DNA from: Ruminococcus sp.
GTDB taxonomy: Bacteria > Bacillota > Clostridia > Oscillospirales > Ruminococcaceae
Length of the DNA: 64,000 bases
NCBI GenBank assembly: GCA_015066805.1
Contig: SVNP01000001.1
Coordinates: forward strand, 1-64,000
Reading direction: 5' to 3'
Position numbers and translations under genes: made by a program. Every line of letters starts with the position of its first letter. Position 1 is the stretch's first letter. Positions 16,023 to 23,972 of this stretch are shown piece by piece. The notes below the pieces were generated by a model, which saw nothing but the letters and a program-made list of their open reading frames with translations, did not search any database and was not told where the DNA came from.

Positions 16023-16679
16023 TTACCATGTAACAGCGGAGTGGCTGTGAATGTAAAATTCCTCCTGGGAAGGCTGCCACGCCTTTACCTTAGGTGGGAA
16101 TTGGGCATCAAAGGCCTCTACTGCATCGGCATCCTCGCAGGGGGCATCGGCATCACTGGGATGATACACCCATTTTCTGCCATCCAGAGCATCCTCACGC
16201 AGCACCTTCACCAGCAAGGCAGCCGGAAAAACATCGCCTGCAAAGCACACATTGAACTTTCGGCAGCTTTTGAAGCCTCTTGCCACATAATTATCGGGGT
16301 TGCCAAAAATTACGATGGTGTCGTAGCCCATCTCGGCTACCAAAGCAAAGGTATGCTCCAGCAATGCCTTGCCATAACCCTTGCGCTGATAATCCGGGTG
16401 AATACACAGCGGCCCGAAGGATACAACCGGCTTTTCGCCGCCCTGTTCATCCACCAGCTTTGCCTTGGTGTAAAAGATGCAGCCGATCACCTTGCCCTCT
16501 GTTTCCAGCACATACGCAAGCTCCGGCAGAAAAGAGACATGATCTCTCATCACATGAATGAAGTAATGCTCATTGCAGCCGGGCACACTCAGGTTCCAGA
16601 ACGCCTCACGGGCAAGCTGCTCAACGGTACGGTAATCGCTTGCTGTTTCCAAACGGATGGTGTAGTCATTTGTTTTCAT
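16023..16679 (-). CDS. GNAT-family N-acetyltransferase
   Basis: A 218-residue GCN5-related acetyltransferase. The acetyl-CoA motif is clear in the middle, FGPLCIHPDYQRKGYGKALL, preceded by the strand GKVIGCIFY and followed by VIFGNPDNYVARGF. The C-terminal 60 residues are acidic and form an extension typical of the YhbS-like subgroup. The substrate is unknown. The start is ATG 16679, preceded by AGGAGG at a good distance. The promoter lies far upstream, leaving a ~155-base leader with possible competing hairpins and a small open frame. Confidence 0.85.
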   Translation of the reverse strand: MKTNDYTIRLETASDYRTVEQLAREAFWNLSVPGCNEHYFIHVMRDHVSFLPELAYVLETEGKVIGCIFYTKAKLVDEQGGEKPVVSFGPLCIHPDYQRKGYGKALLEHTFALVAEMGYDTIVIFGNPDNYVARGFKSCRKFNVCFAGDVFPAALLVKVLREDALDGRKWVYHPSDADAPCEDADAVEAFDAQFPPKVKAWQPSQEEFYIHSHSAVTW

Positions 16680-16795
16680 TGTTTTTCCTCCTGAAGATTG
16701 TTGACTGCAATACGGGAGGTTTGTGTGTGAAGATTGTATTCGCAAACCGTCCCGTTTACGCTGCAATCCCCATTTGGTTGTACTGTTTCAAACAA
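16676..16795 (-). other. possible 39-codon leader ORF before GNAT
   Basis: In the GNAT leader a frame opens with TTG (16795-16793), three bases after GGAG, and ends in a TGA that overlaps the GNAT ATG (ATGA). It directly follows an in-frame TAG. The peptide is hydrophilic and matches nothing I know. The stop-start overlap suggests coupling, but the site spacing is short and chance is possible. Confidence 0.25.
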
Positions 16796-16842
16796 TAGCT
16801 CCTATCCTTATAAAATCGCAGGAAAAACCTCACTGCCATTTC

Positions 16843-16871
16843 AGTATAGCACACCTGCCGTTGTTTGTCAA
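16843..16871 (-). promoter_or_regulatory. sigma-A promoter of the GNAT gene
   Basis: On the minus strand, a consensus TTGACA (16871-16866), a 17-bp spacer and TATACT (16848-16843). Transcription starts about 155 bases before the GNAT start codon. Confidence 0.85.
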
Positions 16872-16878
16872 GAACAGT

Positions 16879-17055
16879 TTACCGCATAAGACCCACACGG
16901 TACAGTCCCCACAGCAGCAGGGCATCACCTGTCAGTACCAGAGCCGTGCTGCACTCATTACACATCAGCAGCTTTACGGCACAGCACATAGGCAGCAGAA
17001 TCCCCAGTGCCACACAAATATATCCAAAATACAGACCCATCAAACGTGCATTCAT
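16879..17055 (-). CDS. small two-helix membrane protein, unknown
   Basis: A 58-residue protein made almost entirely of two hydrophobic helices joined by a short turn, MCNECSTA, with two cysteines. I do not recognise the family. ATG 17055 lies nine bases after AAGGAG and is preferred; the ATG three codons earlier abuts that site. It follows the WYL regulator gene on the same strand after about 100 bases and may be read from it. The length and the good binding site support a real gene. Confidence 0.6.
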   Translation of the reverse strand: MNARLMGLYFGYICVALGILLPMCCAVKLLMCNECSTALVLTGDALLLWGLYRVGLMR

Positions 17056-17157
17056 TTCAAACATCTCCTTTTCAGCATTGGGCAGGGAACTTGTGTTCTC
17101 TCCCGTTGATGATGCTATTATAACATATCAGATGTTCAGAATATGCACAACTGAAAA

Positions 17158-18123
17158 TTATTTGTAAAGCTCTGCCACTGCCTGTATACGGTCGGAAAAT
17201 TCTTTGCGGATACTCTTGGGGGCCAGCAGCTCCACATCGCTGCCGTATTTCATCAGCCAGCGGTAAAAGCCATGGCTGATGCCCACACGCACTCTCAGCT
17301 CCACGGTTTTGCCTGCCTGATCATCGCCCAGCACAGTAGCATACTGCCCGAACTGTTCCAGCATATCGTCCAGCAGCACCCTGTTTACCCGCAGATGCAC
17401 CGTGCGGCATTCCTCCGGTTCAAAGATATCTGTGACAGCCGCATCATAAACGGGGAGCTGTGCTTTCTTTTTGGGCTGATCACCGGCAGAGATCCGCCGC
17501 ATACGGTCAATACGATAGGTACGGGGAGCACCGGTGGCTTCATCCACGCACTTCAGATAAAACCGTTCATTGAAGTACACGATCCTGCATGGGATCATCT
17601 CACGTTTTTTGCTGTAATAGCGGACCTGCCTTTCGGTATCGTACTTACCGTACTCAAAGTGGATCTTCCGCTGTTCGGATATCACATTATGCACACGATC
17701 CAGGTTTTCCAGCAAATTCAGAGCTGTGCCGCTTTGTTCGTTCAGGGTAATGCGGCTGATGAGCTTCCGTACATCTTCTTCGGAGCAGAACTGCTCGAAT
17801 TTCTTCACCAGCCGTTTCTTCTGGGCATTGGAGAGAAAACGGTTGATGGAAACCGAATCCACAATAAAACGGATCTCGTTGAAGGTGAATGTGCGCCCTG
17901 TCAGCCGATAATGTGCGGTATTATGGGCACCGTTGGTGATCTCAATGGCATATCCTGCCAGAATCAGACGATCAATATCTCTGCGGATGGTCAGCGGAGA
18001 TACGGAGCTGAGATCGCCGCACTGCTCCAGATATCTGCGGATATCATGGATGGTAACCGTGCGTTTTTCATTGGTATAACGTGTCAGATAATCCAAAAGA
18101 TACAGAATACGTTCATGCTCCAT
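17158..18123 (-). CDS. WYL-domain transcriptional regulator
   Basis: A 321-residue regulator. Residues 1-~75 form a DeoR/HTH_11-type winged helix with recognition helix SPLTIRRDIDRLILAGY. The middle and C-terminal parts form a WYL ligand-sensing domain (strand KIHFEYGKYD, YYSKKREMIPCRIVYFNERFYLKC and RIDRMRRI) and a WCX-like end. WYL regulators sense nucleotides or nucleic-acid ligands and control varied genes. The target is unknown; the small membrane protein gene downstream is the only candidate partner. GGGAGG precedes the ATG. Confidence 0.88.
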   Translation of the reverse strand: MEHERILYLLDYLTRYTNEKRTVTIHDIRRYLEQCGDLSSVSPLTIRRDIDRLILAGYAIEITNGAHNTAHYRLTGRTFTFNEIRFIVDSVSINRFLSNAQKKRLVKKFEQFCSEEDVRKLISRITLNEQSGTALNLLENLDRVHNVISEQRKIHFEYGKYDTERQVRYYSKKREMIPCRIVYFNERFYLKCVDEATGAPRTYRIDRMRRISAGDQPKKKAQLPVYDAAVTDIFEPEECRTVHLRVNRVLLDDMLEQFGQYATVLGDDQAGKTVELRVRVGISHGFYRWLMKYGSDVELLAPKSIRKEFSDRIQAVAELYK

Positions 18124-18153
18124 GACAAGTCCTCCCTTTTTTCTGTTGATTTT

Positions 18154-18182
18154 ATTGTAGCAGTATCCAAAGGATTTGTCAA
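18154..18182 (-). promoter_or_regulatory. sigma-A promoter of the WYL gene
   Basis: On the minus strand, TTGACA (18182-18177), a 17-bp spacer and TACAAT (18159-18154), about 30 bases before the start codon. Confidence 0.85.
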
Positions 18183-18194
18183 GAAGGCAAGATA

Positions 18195-18239
18195 AAGCCC
18201 CACTGTCAAAGCTGTTTTTTCAGCTTTACAATGGGGCTT
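18195..18239 (-). terminator. terminator after spoIVA
   Basis: A long interrupted stem: AAGCCCCA pairs with TGGGGCTT, and inside it CAGCTTT pairs with AAAGCTG. On the minus strand it is followed by TTATCTT. Confidence 0.7.
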
Positions 18240-18254
18240 CTGATAATATTCCGT

Positions 18255-19727
18255 TCAGAGAATAAAGCAGATCAGGCCGCTGCAGCCTTCGTTGATGACC
18301 CGTTCCAGAGTTTCCTGCAGCTTCATACGAGCTTCGGGAGGCATTTTATACAGCTTGTTGTGCAGCCCCTCGTTGACCAGCTCATGCAAGGATTTACCGA
18401 AAATATTGGAATCCCAGATCTTGGCGGGGTTTTCTTCAAACTCCCGCAGCAAATACATGACCAGCTCTTCGCTCTGGCGTTCACTGCCCACAATGGGGCT
18501 TACCGTAGTCTGGATCCCTGCGCGCATAATGTGCATGGAGGGTGCCGATGCCCGCAGACGCACACCGTATCTGCCGCCCTGTTTGATCATTTCCGGCTCC
18601 TCCAGCGTCAGCTCATCGGCCTCCGGCATAATGATACCATAACCGGTTGCCTTAGCTTCTTCCAGTGCAGGGCGGATCTTTTCGTACTCCTTACGCATAC
18701 GGCTCAGCTCCAGCAGAACAGGGAACAGCTCGCTTTCACTGTGGATCTCCAAGCCGGTCTCCTCACCAAGGATCCGATAAAACAGTGCCGGGTCCAGTGT
18801 CAGCCGCAGATCCACACAGCCCACACCGGGGTCTTTCCGGCTGATGACCGCCTCCTGTAAGTATTCGCAATCCTGCAGCCGATGCACCATATTCGCCGCA
18901 TCCCGCATCAGCACCAGATCCGCCGCAGCCTGCCGTACCCGATCAAACACAGCGGTTTTCAGCCAATGTCCCTGCTCCAGAGCAGGCAGCCAGCCTGCTG
19001 TTTCCACATTCACCTGCCGTAAAGGGAACATCTCCAGCAGTGCCGAAAGCATACGCCGGATGGTTTCTTCATCCAGTTCCAGACAATTGACTGCCATGAC
19101 CGGTGCGTGATACTGCTCCTCCAAGGATTTTGCCAAGGCCTGTGCCGAAGCACTCTCGGGACGCACGCAGTTCAGCAGCACGGCAAAGGGCTTGCCCAAA
19201 GCCTGCAGCTCGGAGATGACTCTTTCCTCTGCTGCCGCATATTCCTCTCTGGGGATATCCGTAACGGAGCCATCGGTGGTTACCACAAGTCCCACTGTGG
19301 AATGCTCTGCAATCACCTTGCGGGTACCGAGCTCTGCTGCCATGTTAAAGGGTACCGCTTCATCAAACCACGGCGTTTTTACCATGCGGGGTGCTTCGTC
19401 CTCCAGATAGCCCAGACTGGCAGGTACGATATAGCCTACACAATCAATCAGCCGCACCGCACAGACCGTTTCTTCCGAAAGGCTGACCTGTACCGCTTCT
19501 TCGGGCACGAATTTTGGCTCGGTGGTCATAATGGTTTTGCCACCCGCACTCTGGGGCAGCTCATCAATGGCACGCTCCCGTTTGGCTTCTGCCTGAATAT
19601 TGGGAATGACCAGTGTTTCCATAAAGCGTTTGATCAGTGTGGATTTACCGGTGCGTACAGGCCCTACCACGCCGATGTAGATATTGCCGCCGGTTCGTTG
19701 GGCAATATCACGGTAAATATCATTCAT
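18255..19727 (-). CDS. spoIVA: stage IV sporulation protein A (coat morphogenetic ATPase)
   Basis: SpoIVA is the ATPase that polymerises on the forespore surface and forms the base layer of the spore coat. The 490-residue length and N-terminus (MNDIYRDIAQRTGGNIYIGV) are characteristic. The Walker A loop GPVRTGKST is at 22-30, followed by LIDCVGYIVPASLGY as the G3-like region. The C-terminal end LNEGLHNKLYKMP to CSGLICFIL is the part that anchors it. It sits 18 bases downstream of a SipL-like gene, its known binding partner in Clostridia. Expression in the mother cell from the upstream sigma-E-like promoter is inferred. Confidence 0.95.
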   Translation of the reverse strand: MNDIYRDIAQRTGGNIYIGVVGPVRTGKSTLIKRFMETLVIPNIQAEAKRERAIDELPQSAGGKTIMTTEPKFVPEEAVQVSLSEETVCAVRLIDCVGYIVPASLGYLEDEAPRMVKTPWFDEAVPFNMAAELGTRKVIAEHSTVGLVVTTDGSVTDIPREEYAAAEERVISELQALGKPFAVLLNCVRPESASAQALAKSLEEQYHAPVMAVNCLELDEETIRRMLSALLEMFPLRQVNVETAGWLPALEQGHWLKTAVFDRVRQAAADLVLMRDAANMVHRLQDCEYLQEAVISRKDPGVGCVDLRLTLDPALFYRILGEETGLEIHSESELFPVLLELSRMRKEYEKIRPALEEAKATGYGIIMPEADELTLEEPEMIKQGGRYGVRLRASAPSMHIMRAGIQTTVSPIVGSERQSEELVMYLLREFEENPAKIWDSNIFGKSLHELVNEGLHNKLYKMPPEARMKLQETLERVINEGCSGLICFIL

Positions 19728-19745
19728 CCGAAACCTCTCCTTTGC

Positions 19746-21308
19746 TTACAGTACAATGGGGATCAGCAGCATCTGTGGGGCGGCAAGGGTATCTTCGGGG
19801 CAGTCATTTTCCTCTCGAATAGCCTCCACAGAGGTATGAAAGCCCTTTGCAATCTCCCACAGTGATTCCTGTTCCTGCCCGAAATACAACCGCAGTGCAT
19901 AGCGGTCATCATGAGAAAGCCGCTGCTGCCCGTCGATTTGTGCATCCACAGCCAAGGTATGGAGCTGTTCGCCGGTGCATTGTCCGGAGATCTGCAGCTC
20001 TGCCTGTACAGATACTGTATCTGCCGCAGAAAGATGATAGCTGCAGTTCATGATCTGTACCATGGGGGCACCCATCAGACTGCGGCCGCAGGTATAGGGC
20101 ATTGTCAAAGGCATGGAAAGCTGTTCGGTTTCATGAAGCATAAAGGGTTCACCCGATTCATCGGCAGCCAGAACATAATATTGCAGCTCTCCCAGCAGCA
20201 GCATTTGCTGTGCAGCCGGATCAGCGGTGACCCGCAGCTCACGGGGCTCTGCCCACATGGCATACACCTGATGGATCACTGTATCGGGCCGTGCCATACG
20301 CATACCGCAGCGCAGATTTTCCTGCACAGGCACAGGCAGCCCCCGCAGAGGAATGGTTTCAGTCTGCACAGCAGCAGGGTGCATGGTGGAATACAGATCC
20401 ACCACAGGCTCCGCCATGGAAGCAGCCATAGCCTCACACAGCAGCCGAAGCTGCAGTTCACAGCGCAGCAAACGGATATCGCCGTTGGCATCTGCCTCAG
20501 TATGAACGGTCATAGAAACTGCCTCCGCGTGTGTATGACAGTGCATGGTATCCTCCAGCCCCTCAGGTTCCACGATCTGGCTGAAGGGTACTGCATACTG
20601 CATGGTTTCGGGGCCGCCCTCGGCAGTATACAGCAGTCGGATGAGCGCTTCCCCCTTAACCACCAGCTTGCCAGCCACACAGCGGGTCTCGGTAATCGAA
20701 ACCTGAACGGTATCCCGCAGCAAAGCAAGCATAGGAGAACGAGTTTCCTCCAGCGTAAATTCCTCGGTCAGCGAACACAATTTCTGCGTGCGAATGACAC
20801 GGGAAAGATAAGTAATGGCTTCCTTGCGGCAGCGGGTATGCAGCCCTGTCACATCACACAGAATCGGCTTATTGGTTTCAGCAGTCAGCCGAGCTGTGAT
20901 CCGCACCGCACCCCGCACATCCATACGGCGAGGATTCACCGCACGGCAGTTCAGATATGCCGTTACAGGTGTCAGCCGTACCCCTATGGAAGTACAATCG
21001 CAATCTGCGGGCAGGGGGAGCTGTTTGGTATACTCCAGCCGCTGATTGACACACTGGATGGCAGCGGATTGCTCCGAGCAATACCAGATGCGGAGCCGCA
21101 CGCATACCACATAGGAAAGCATACCTTCATGGCATTCCCATTGCAGAATTGCGGGTTCTGCCTCGCAATGTACCAGCCGAAAGAAATCAGGGAAATAATC
21201 GGGCAGTACATAATCCAGCTCTACGCTCTGCTCCTGTACAGTCTCGGGGATCTGCACAGGGACACAGACAGTTTCATGGGTCAGTTTGCATTCATTGGAT
21301 GTAATCAT
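19746..21308 (-). CDS. SPOCS (DUF3794) and LysM spore protein, SipL-like
   Basis: A 520-residue protein with DUF3794/SPOCS-type segments (ELDYVLPDYFPDFFRLVHCE near the N-terminus; further strands such as LTPVTAYLNCRAVNPRRMDV) and a C-terminal LysM-like domain of about 50 residues (LYFGQEQESLWEIAKGFH, IREENDCP, MLLIPIVL). This is the layout of SipL of Clostridioides difficile, which binds SpoIVA through its LysM domain and fixes the coat to the forespore. Adjacency to spoIVA strongly supports that role. ATG 21308 is chosen because GGAGG lies eight bases upstream; the frame extends 33 codons further without a site. Confidence 0.88.
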   Translation of the reverse strand: MITSNECKLTHETVCVPVQIPETVQEQSVELDYVLPDYFPDFFRLVHCEAEPAILQWECHEGMLSYVVCVRLRIWYCSEQSAAIQCVNQRLEYTKQLPLPADCDCTSIGVRLTPVTAYLNCRAVNPRRMDVRGAVRITARLTAETNKPILCDVTGLHTRCRKEAITYLSRVIRTQKLCSLTEEFTLEETRSPMLALLRDTVQVSITETRCVAGKLVVKGEALIRLLYTAEGGPETMQYAVPFSQIVEPEGLEDTMHCHTHAEAVSMTVHTEADANGDIRLLRCELQLRLLCEAMAASMAEPVVDLYSTMHPAAVQTETIPLRGLPVPVQENLRCGMRMARPDTVIHQVYAMWAEPRELRVTADPAAQQMLLLGELQYYVLAADESGEPFMLHETEQLSMPLTMPYTCGRSLMGAPMVQIMNCSYHLSAADTVSVQAELQISGQCTGEQLHTLAVDAQIDGQQRLSHDDRYALRLYFGQEQESLWEIAKGFHTSVEAIREENDCPEDTLAAPQMLLIPIVL

Positions 21309-21365
21309 ATTATTCGCCTCCAACACACAGCAGTATTTTTCGTTCCGCACTGCCGCGCATGATAC

Positions 21366-21394
21366 AGTGTATGCTTGTTCGGCGGGAAATAGAA
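21366..21394 (-). promoter_or_regulatory. possible sigma-E promoter of the sipL-like/spoIVA operon
   Basis: On the minus strand CATACACT (21373-21366) matches the sigma-E -10 (CATACAnT). TCTATTT about 14 bases upstream is a partial -35. No sigma-A promoter is visible here. Early mother-cell expression is expected for these genes. Confidence 0.45.
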
Positions 21395-21410
21395 CACACC
21401 GCCCCATGCC

Positions 21411-21439
21411 TTGACGGCTTTTGAAAAATATGGTATCAT
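21411..21439 (+). promoter_or_regulatory. sigma-A promoter of the yitT-like gene
   Basis: TTGACG (21411-21416), a 17-bp spacer and TATCAT (21434-21439), giving a leader of about 20 bases. Confidence 0.75.
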
Positions 21440-21464
21440 AATATTAAAAGAAAGGAGAATGCCT

Positions 21465-22364
21465 GTGAAACGGTTTTTTGCGAGTATTGCCGCCACATTC
21501 AAAGAGATCGGCTGGCGTCATTTCCTGATGCTGACAGTATCGGGCATTGTCAATGCCTTTGGTGTCACCATTTTTCTTGCCCCTGTGCAACTATATGACA
21601 GTGGTATTTCGGGAACATCCATGCTGCTTTCCCAGTTATTCCCCGATCTTTCCCTGTCGGTTTTTCTGCTGCTTCTGAATGTACCCCTGTTTTTATACGG
21701 CTGGAAACGCCAGGGAACGGCATTTACTATCTGCGCTATTTTCTGTGTGGGGATCTACTCCCTGTCGGCATGGCTGATCACCGATGTGCTGCCTGTGGAT
21801 GTGACCATTGCTTCGCCGCTGGCAGGTACCGATCTGCTGCTGTGTGCATTGTTCGGCGGATTGATCTCCGGTGCAGGCAGCGGTCTTGCCATACGCTTTG
21901 GCGGTGCCATGGATGGCGTGGAAGTCATGGCGGTTATTTTTGCCAAGCGGCTGGGCATTACCGTGGGCACCTTTGTTATGGCCTATAACATTGTATTGTA
22001 CATCTGCTGCGGTATTGCCATCCATAGCTGGATCTTGCCTCTGTACTCCATTGTGACTTACGCCGCCGCCCTGAAAACCGTAGACTTTATCGTGGAAGGC
22101 TTTGACCGAGCCAAGTGCGCCATGATCATTACCGATAACCCCGACGAGATCTGCTCTTTGCTGACGGAAGCCTTTGAAAGCGGCATGACCCGTATTGAAG
22201 TACAGGGCGGTTATTCAGGTGAAAGCAAAACCATGATCTACTTTATCGTCAACCGGTTTCAGGTGGCAAAATGCAAAGATCTGGTACACCGTGCCGACCC
22301 TGCGGCCTACATTGCCATCTCCGAGGTGGCGGATGTTTACGCTGCCAACCACGGCAAATCCTGA
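21465..22364 (+). CDS. YitT-family membrane protein
   Basis: A 299-residue protein. The first ~200 residues hold five or six membrane helices of the YitT/DUF161 type (TVSGIVNAFGVTIFLAP, FGGAMDGVEVMAVIFAKR). The last ~90 residues are a cytosolic DUF2179 domain (RAKCAMIITDNPDEI, GMTRIEVQGGYSGESKTM). Transport function is suspected for the family but not proved. GTG 21465 lies seven bases after AGGAG; ATG 21459 is one base after it and gives two more residues. Confidence 0.9.
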   Translation: MKRFFASIAATFKEIGWRHFLMLTVSGIVNAFGVTIFLAPVQLYDSGISGTSMLLSQLFPDLSLSVFLLLLNVPLFLYGWKRQGTAFTICAIFCVGIYSLSAWLITDVLPVDVTIASPLAGTDLLLCALFGGLISGAGSGLAIRFGGAMDGVEVMAVIFAKRLGITVGTFVMAYNIVLYICCGIAIHSWILPLYSIVTYAAALKTVDFIVEGFDRAKCAMIITDNPDEICSLLTEAFESGMTRIEVQGGYSGESKTMIYFIVNRFQVAKCKDLVHRADPAAYIAISEVADVYAANHGKS

Positions 22365-22372
22365 AAAACAAA

Positions 22373-22410
22373 AAACGGTTGCCAACCCAAAAGGTTGACA
22401 ACCGTTTGTT
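22373..22410. terminator. bidirectional terminator between yitT-like and aldose epimerase genes
   Basis: AAACGGTTG-CAACC pairs with GGTTG-CAACCGTTT with one mismatch. GTTTGTTT follows on the plus strand and TTTTTTG on the minus strand. Confidence 0.85.
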
Positions 22411-22435
22411 TGTATGGTATGATGAAGCAGGCCTC

Positions 22436-23440
22436 TTACTCGGTAAAGAACCGCTGATTTGCCTCAAAGGTGTCGTGGGGGCGCAGCTCCAGATAGCCCG
22501 TCACATCTGCGGGCAGGCTCAGGTTGGGTGCGTCGATCATAGCAGTCATGGGCTCGGGGCAGAAGTAGCCGTTAAAGCCCTTGTCGTTCCAGATGATCCA
22601 GAACTTGTACTGCTCGCTGACCTGGTAGCAGATCTTTTTGCCGCTTGCCAGATCCTCCACCACGCAGCCGTAGAAGCTCTGATCGCCCAGCAGACCGGTT
22701 TCGGCCTGGTACATATCATTGCTGATATTCTGCAGCACAGGGCATTTGGTGCCGTTTTTGTATTCCAGATCGGAAAGCTTCGGCTCCAGCAGACGCTCGG
22801 TGGGCAGGCAACGATCATTCAGCTCGCAGCGTTTGCCGATGGGCACGGTCAGGCGAAGATCCTCTGCCTTTGCGCCATCCAGGAAAGGTGCCTGAATCGT
22901 AGTGTGAGTCGCTACGGAAATGGGCAGCATTTTCTCGGAGAGATTGGTGATGGAGATATGATGCTCCAGACCGCACTCGCTGAGAGTAAAGGTCAGCTCT
23001 GCCAGAAAACGCAGAGGGAAATGTGCAAAGAAAGGGTCATTTTCATCAAAGCGATACTGTGTCTTTACAACGGCGCAGTTTTCATCTGCGTGCTGCAAGA
23101 CAACGGTATGTACCCGCTTATGCAAAAAGCCGTGGATATGGTTATGGAAGGGCGCAGCCTCATTCACGGGGAGCTGATATACCGCATCAGAGGTTTTCAG
23201 CACGCCGTCTGCCATACGGTTGGGCAGATACAGGGTAGGCAGACCCCAGACCTCGGCAGATGCCAGCAATGTTTCGGCGGTATTTTCTTCGTTCCATCGA
23301 AAAACCTCGATGCCGTTTTCCACATCGCGCAGACGGATAACGTTGGAGCCGATCTCATAGGCGACATAGGCTTCATACTTTCCTGCTGCAAGCTTGATAC
23401 ATGGGGTTCCGTTGAGAATGACCTGCTCTGTGGTATTCAT
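22436..23440 (-). CDS. aldose 1-epimerase family protein
   Basis: A 334-residue beta-sandwich of the GalM-like mutarotase superfamily. Visible signatures are FHNHIHGFLHKRVH (about 98-111, with the catalytic-region His residues), SVATHTTIQAPFL near 175, and CPEPMTAMIDAPNL near 300 with the probable catalytic Glu. Such enzymes interconvert alpha and beta anomers of free sugars or modified hexoses; the exact substrate is unknown. AAGGAGG precedes the ATG. A strong promoter with a 16-bp palindrome just after the start site suggests repressor control. Confidence 0.85.
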   Translation of the reverse strand: MNTTEQVILNGTPCIKLAAGKYEAYVAYEIGSNVIRLRDVENGIEVFRWNEENTAETLLASAEVWGLPTLYLPNRMADGVLKTSDAVYQLPVNEAAPFHNHIHGFLHKRVHTVVLQHADENCAVVKTQYRFDENDPFFAHFPLRFLAELTFTLSECGLEHHISITNLSEKMLPISVATHTTIQAPFLDGAKAEDLRLTVPIGKRCELNDRCLPTERLLEPKLSDLEYKNGTKCPVLQNISNDMYQAETGLLGDQSFYGCVVEDLASGKKICYQVSEQYKFWIIWNDKGFNGYFCPEPMTAMIDAPNLSLPADVTGYLELRPHDTFEANQRFFTE

Positions 23441-23458
23441 GAATTAGCCTCCTTACTG

Positions 23459-23474
23459 GTGCATTCCAATGCAC
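23459..23474. promoter_or_regulatory. 16-bp palindrome, probable operator of aldose epimerase gene
   Basis: GTGCATTCCAATGCAC is a perfect inverted repeat between the -10 box and the ribosome binding site, the usual place for a blocking operator. The regulator is not identified. Confidence 0.5.
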
Positions 23475-23480
23475 TTCCAC

Positions 23481-23509
23481 ATTATACCATATTTTCATGG
23501 AAAAGGCAA
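23481..23509 (-). promoter_or_regulatory. sigma-A promoter of the aldose epimerase gene
   Basis: On the minus strand, TTGCCT (23509-23504), a 17-bp spacer and a perfect TATAAT (23486-23481). Confidence 0.8.
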
Positions 23510-23569
23510 GTGTCCCGAATGTTTTTAGGCATTCTGCACGAATAACCCCCCGGATTTTGGGCATATCGC

Positions 23570-23633
23570 AAAAAGAAAACCGCCCCGGCCGCCCATCTTA
23601 CCTAAGAAAACAGCAGATGGAGCCGAAGCGGTT
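23570..23633 (-). terminator. terminator after the DUF378 gene
   Basis: A long imperfect stem (AACCGC, GGC and CCATCT blocks pairing with AGATGG, GCC and GCGGTT) with about a 15-base loop. TTTTCTTTTT follows on the minus strand. Confidence 0.7.
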
Positions 23634-23646
23634 CCCGCGGGGGAGA

Positions 23647-23856
23647 TCAGGTATCCGAATGCACAAGGCTGCGGCTTCTGAACAGAAAAGTGACGCACCA
23701 GACAGCAGAAAGTGCAACCAGAATATAGATTACTCTGCTGATAATGGATGCTGCGCCACCAAAAAGCCATGCCACCAGATCCAGCTCAAAGATACCAACC
23801 AGTCCCCAGTTGATCCCGCCGATGACCAGCAGGATCAGTGCCAGTTTATCCCACAT
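23647..23856 (-). CDS. DUF378 small membrane protein
   Basis: A 69-residue protein with two membrane helices and the DUF378 pattern: LILLVIGGINWGLVGIFELDLVAWLFGG and then a second helix YILVALSAVW. The function of the family is unknown. A GAGGA site lies eight bases before the ATG. Upstream, instead of a sigma-A promoter, there is a good match to a forespore sigma-F/sigma-G promoter, hinting at expression in sporulation. Confidence 0.88.
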   Translation of the reverse strand: MWDKLALILLVIGGINWGLVGIFELDLVAWLFGGAASIISRVIYILVALSAVWCVTFLFRSRSLVHSDT

Positions 23857-23903
23857 GAAAATGTTCCTCGCTTTGTGGTTTTTGCCGCGAACTGCGGTAT
23901 GAG

Positions 23904-23932
23904 TAGTATGCGCCGTTGCTGCGGCAATATAC
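23904..23932 (-). promoter_or_regulatory. possible sigma-F/sigma-G promoter of the DUF378 gene
   Basis: On the minus strand GTATA (23932-23928), a 17-bp spacer and CATACTA (23910-23904). This fits the sigma-G consensus (GHATR and CATWHTA), and the two boxes lie about 50 bases before the start codon. Sigma-A boxes are absent. Confidence 0.4.
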
Positions 23933-23972
23933 CGCCGGATTCACACAGATCAAAAAGAAAGGTTTGGTTGCA

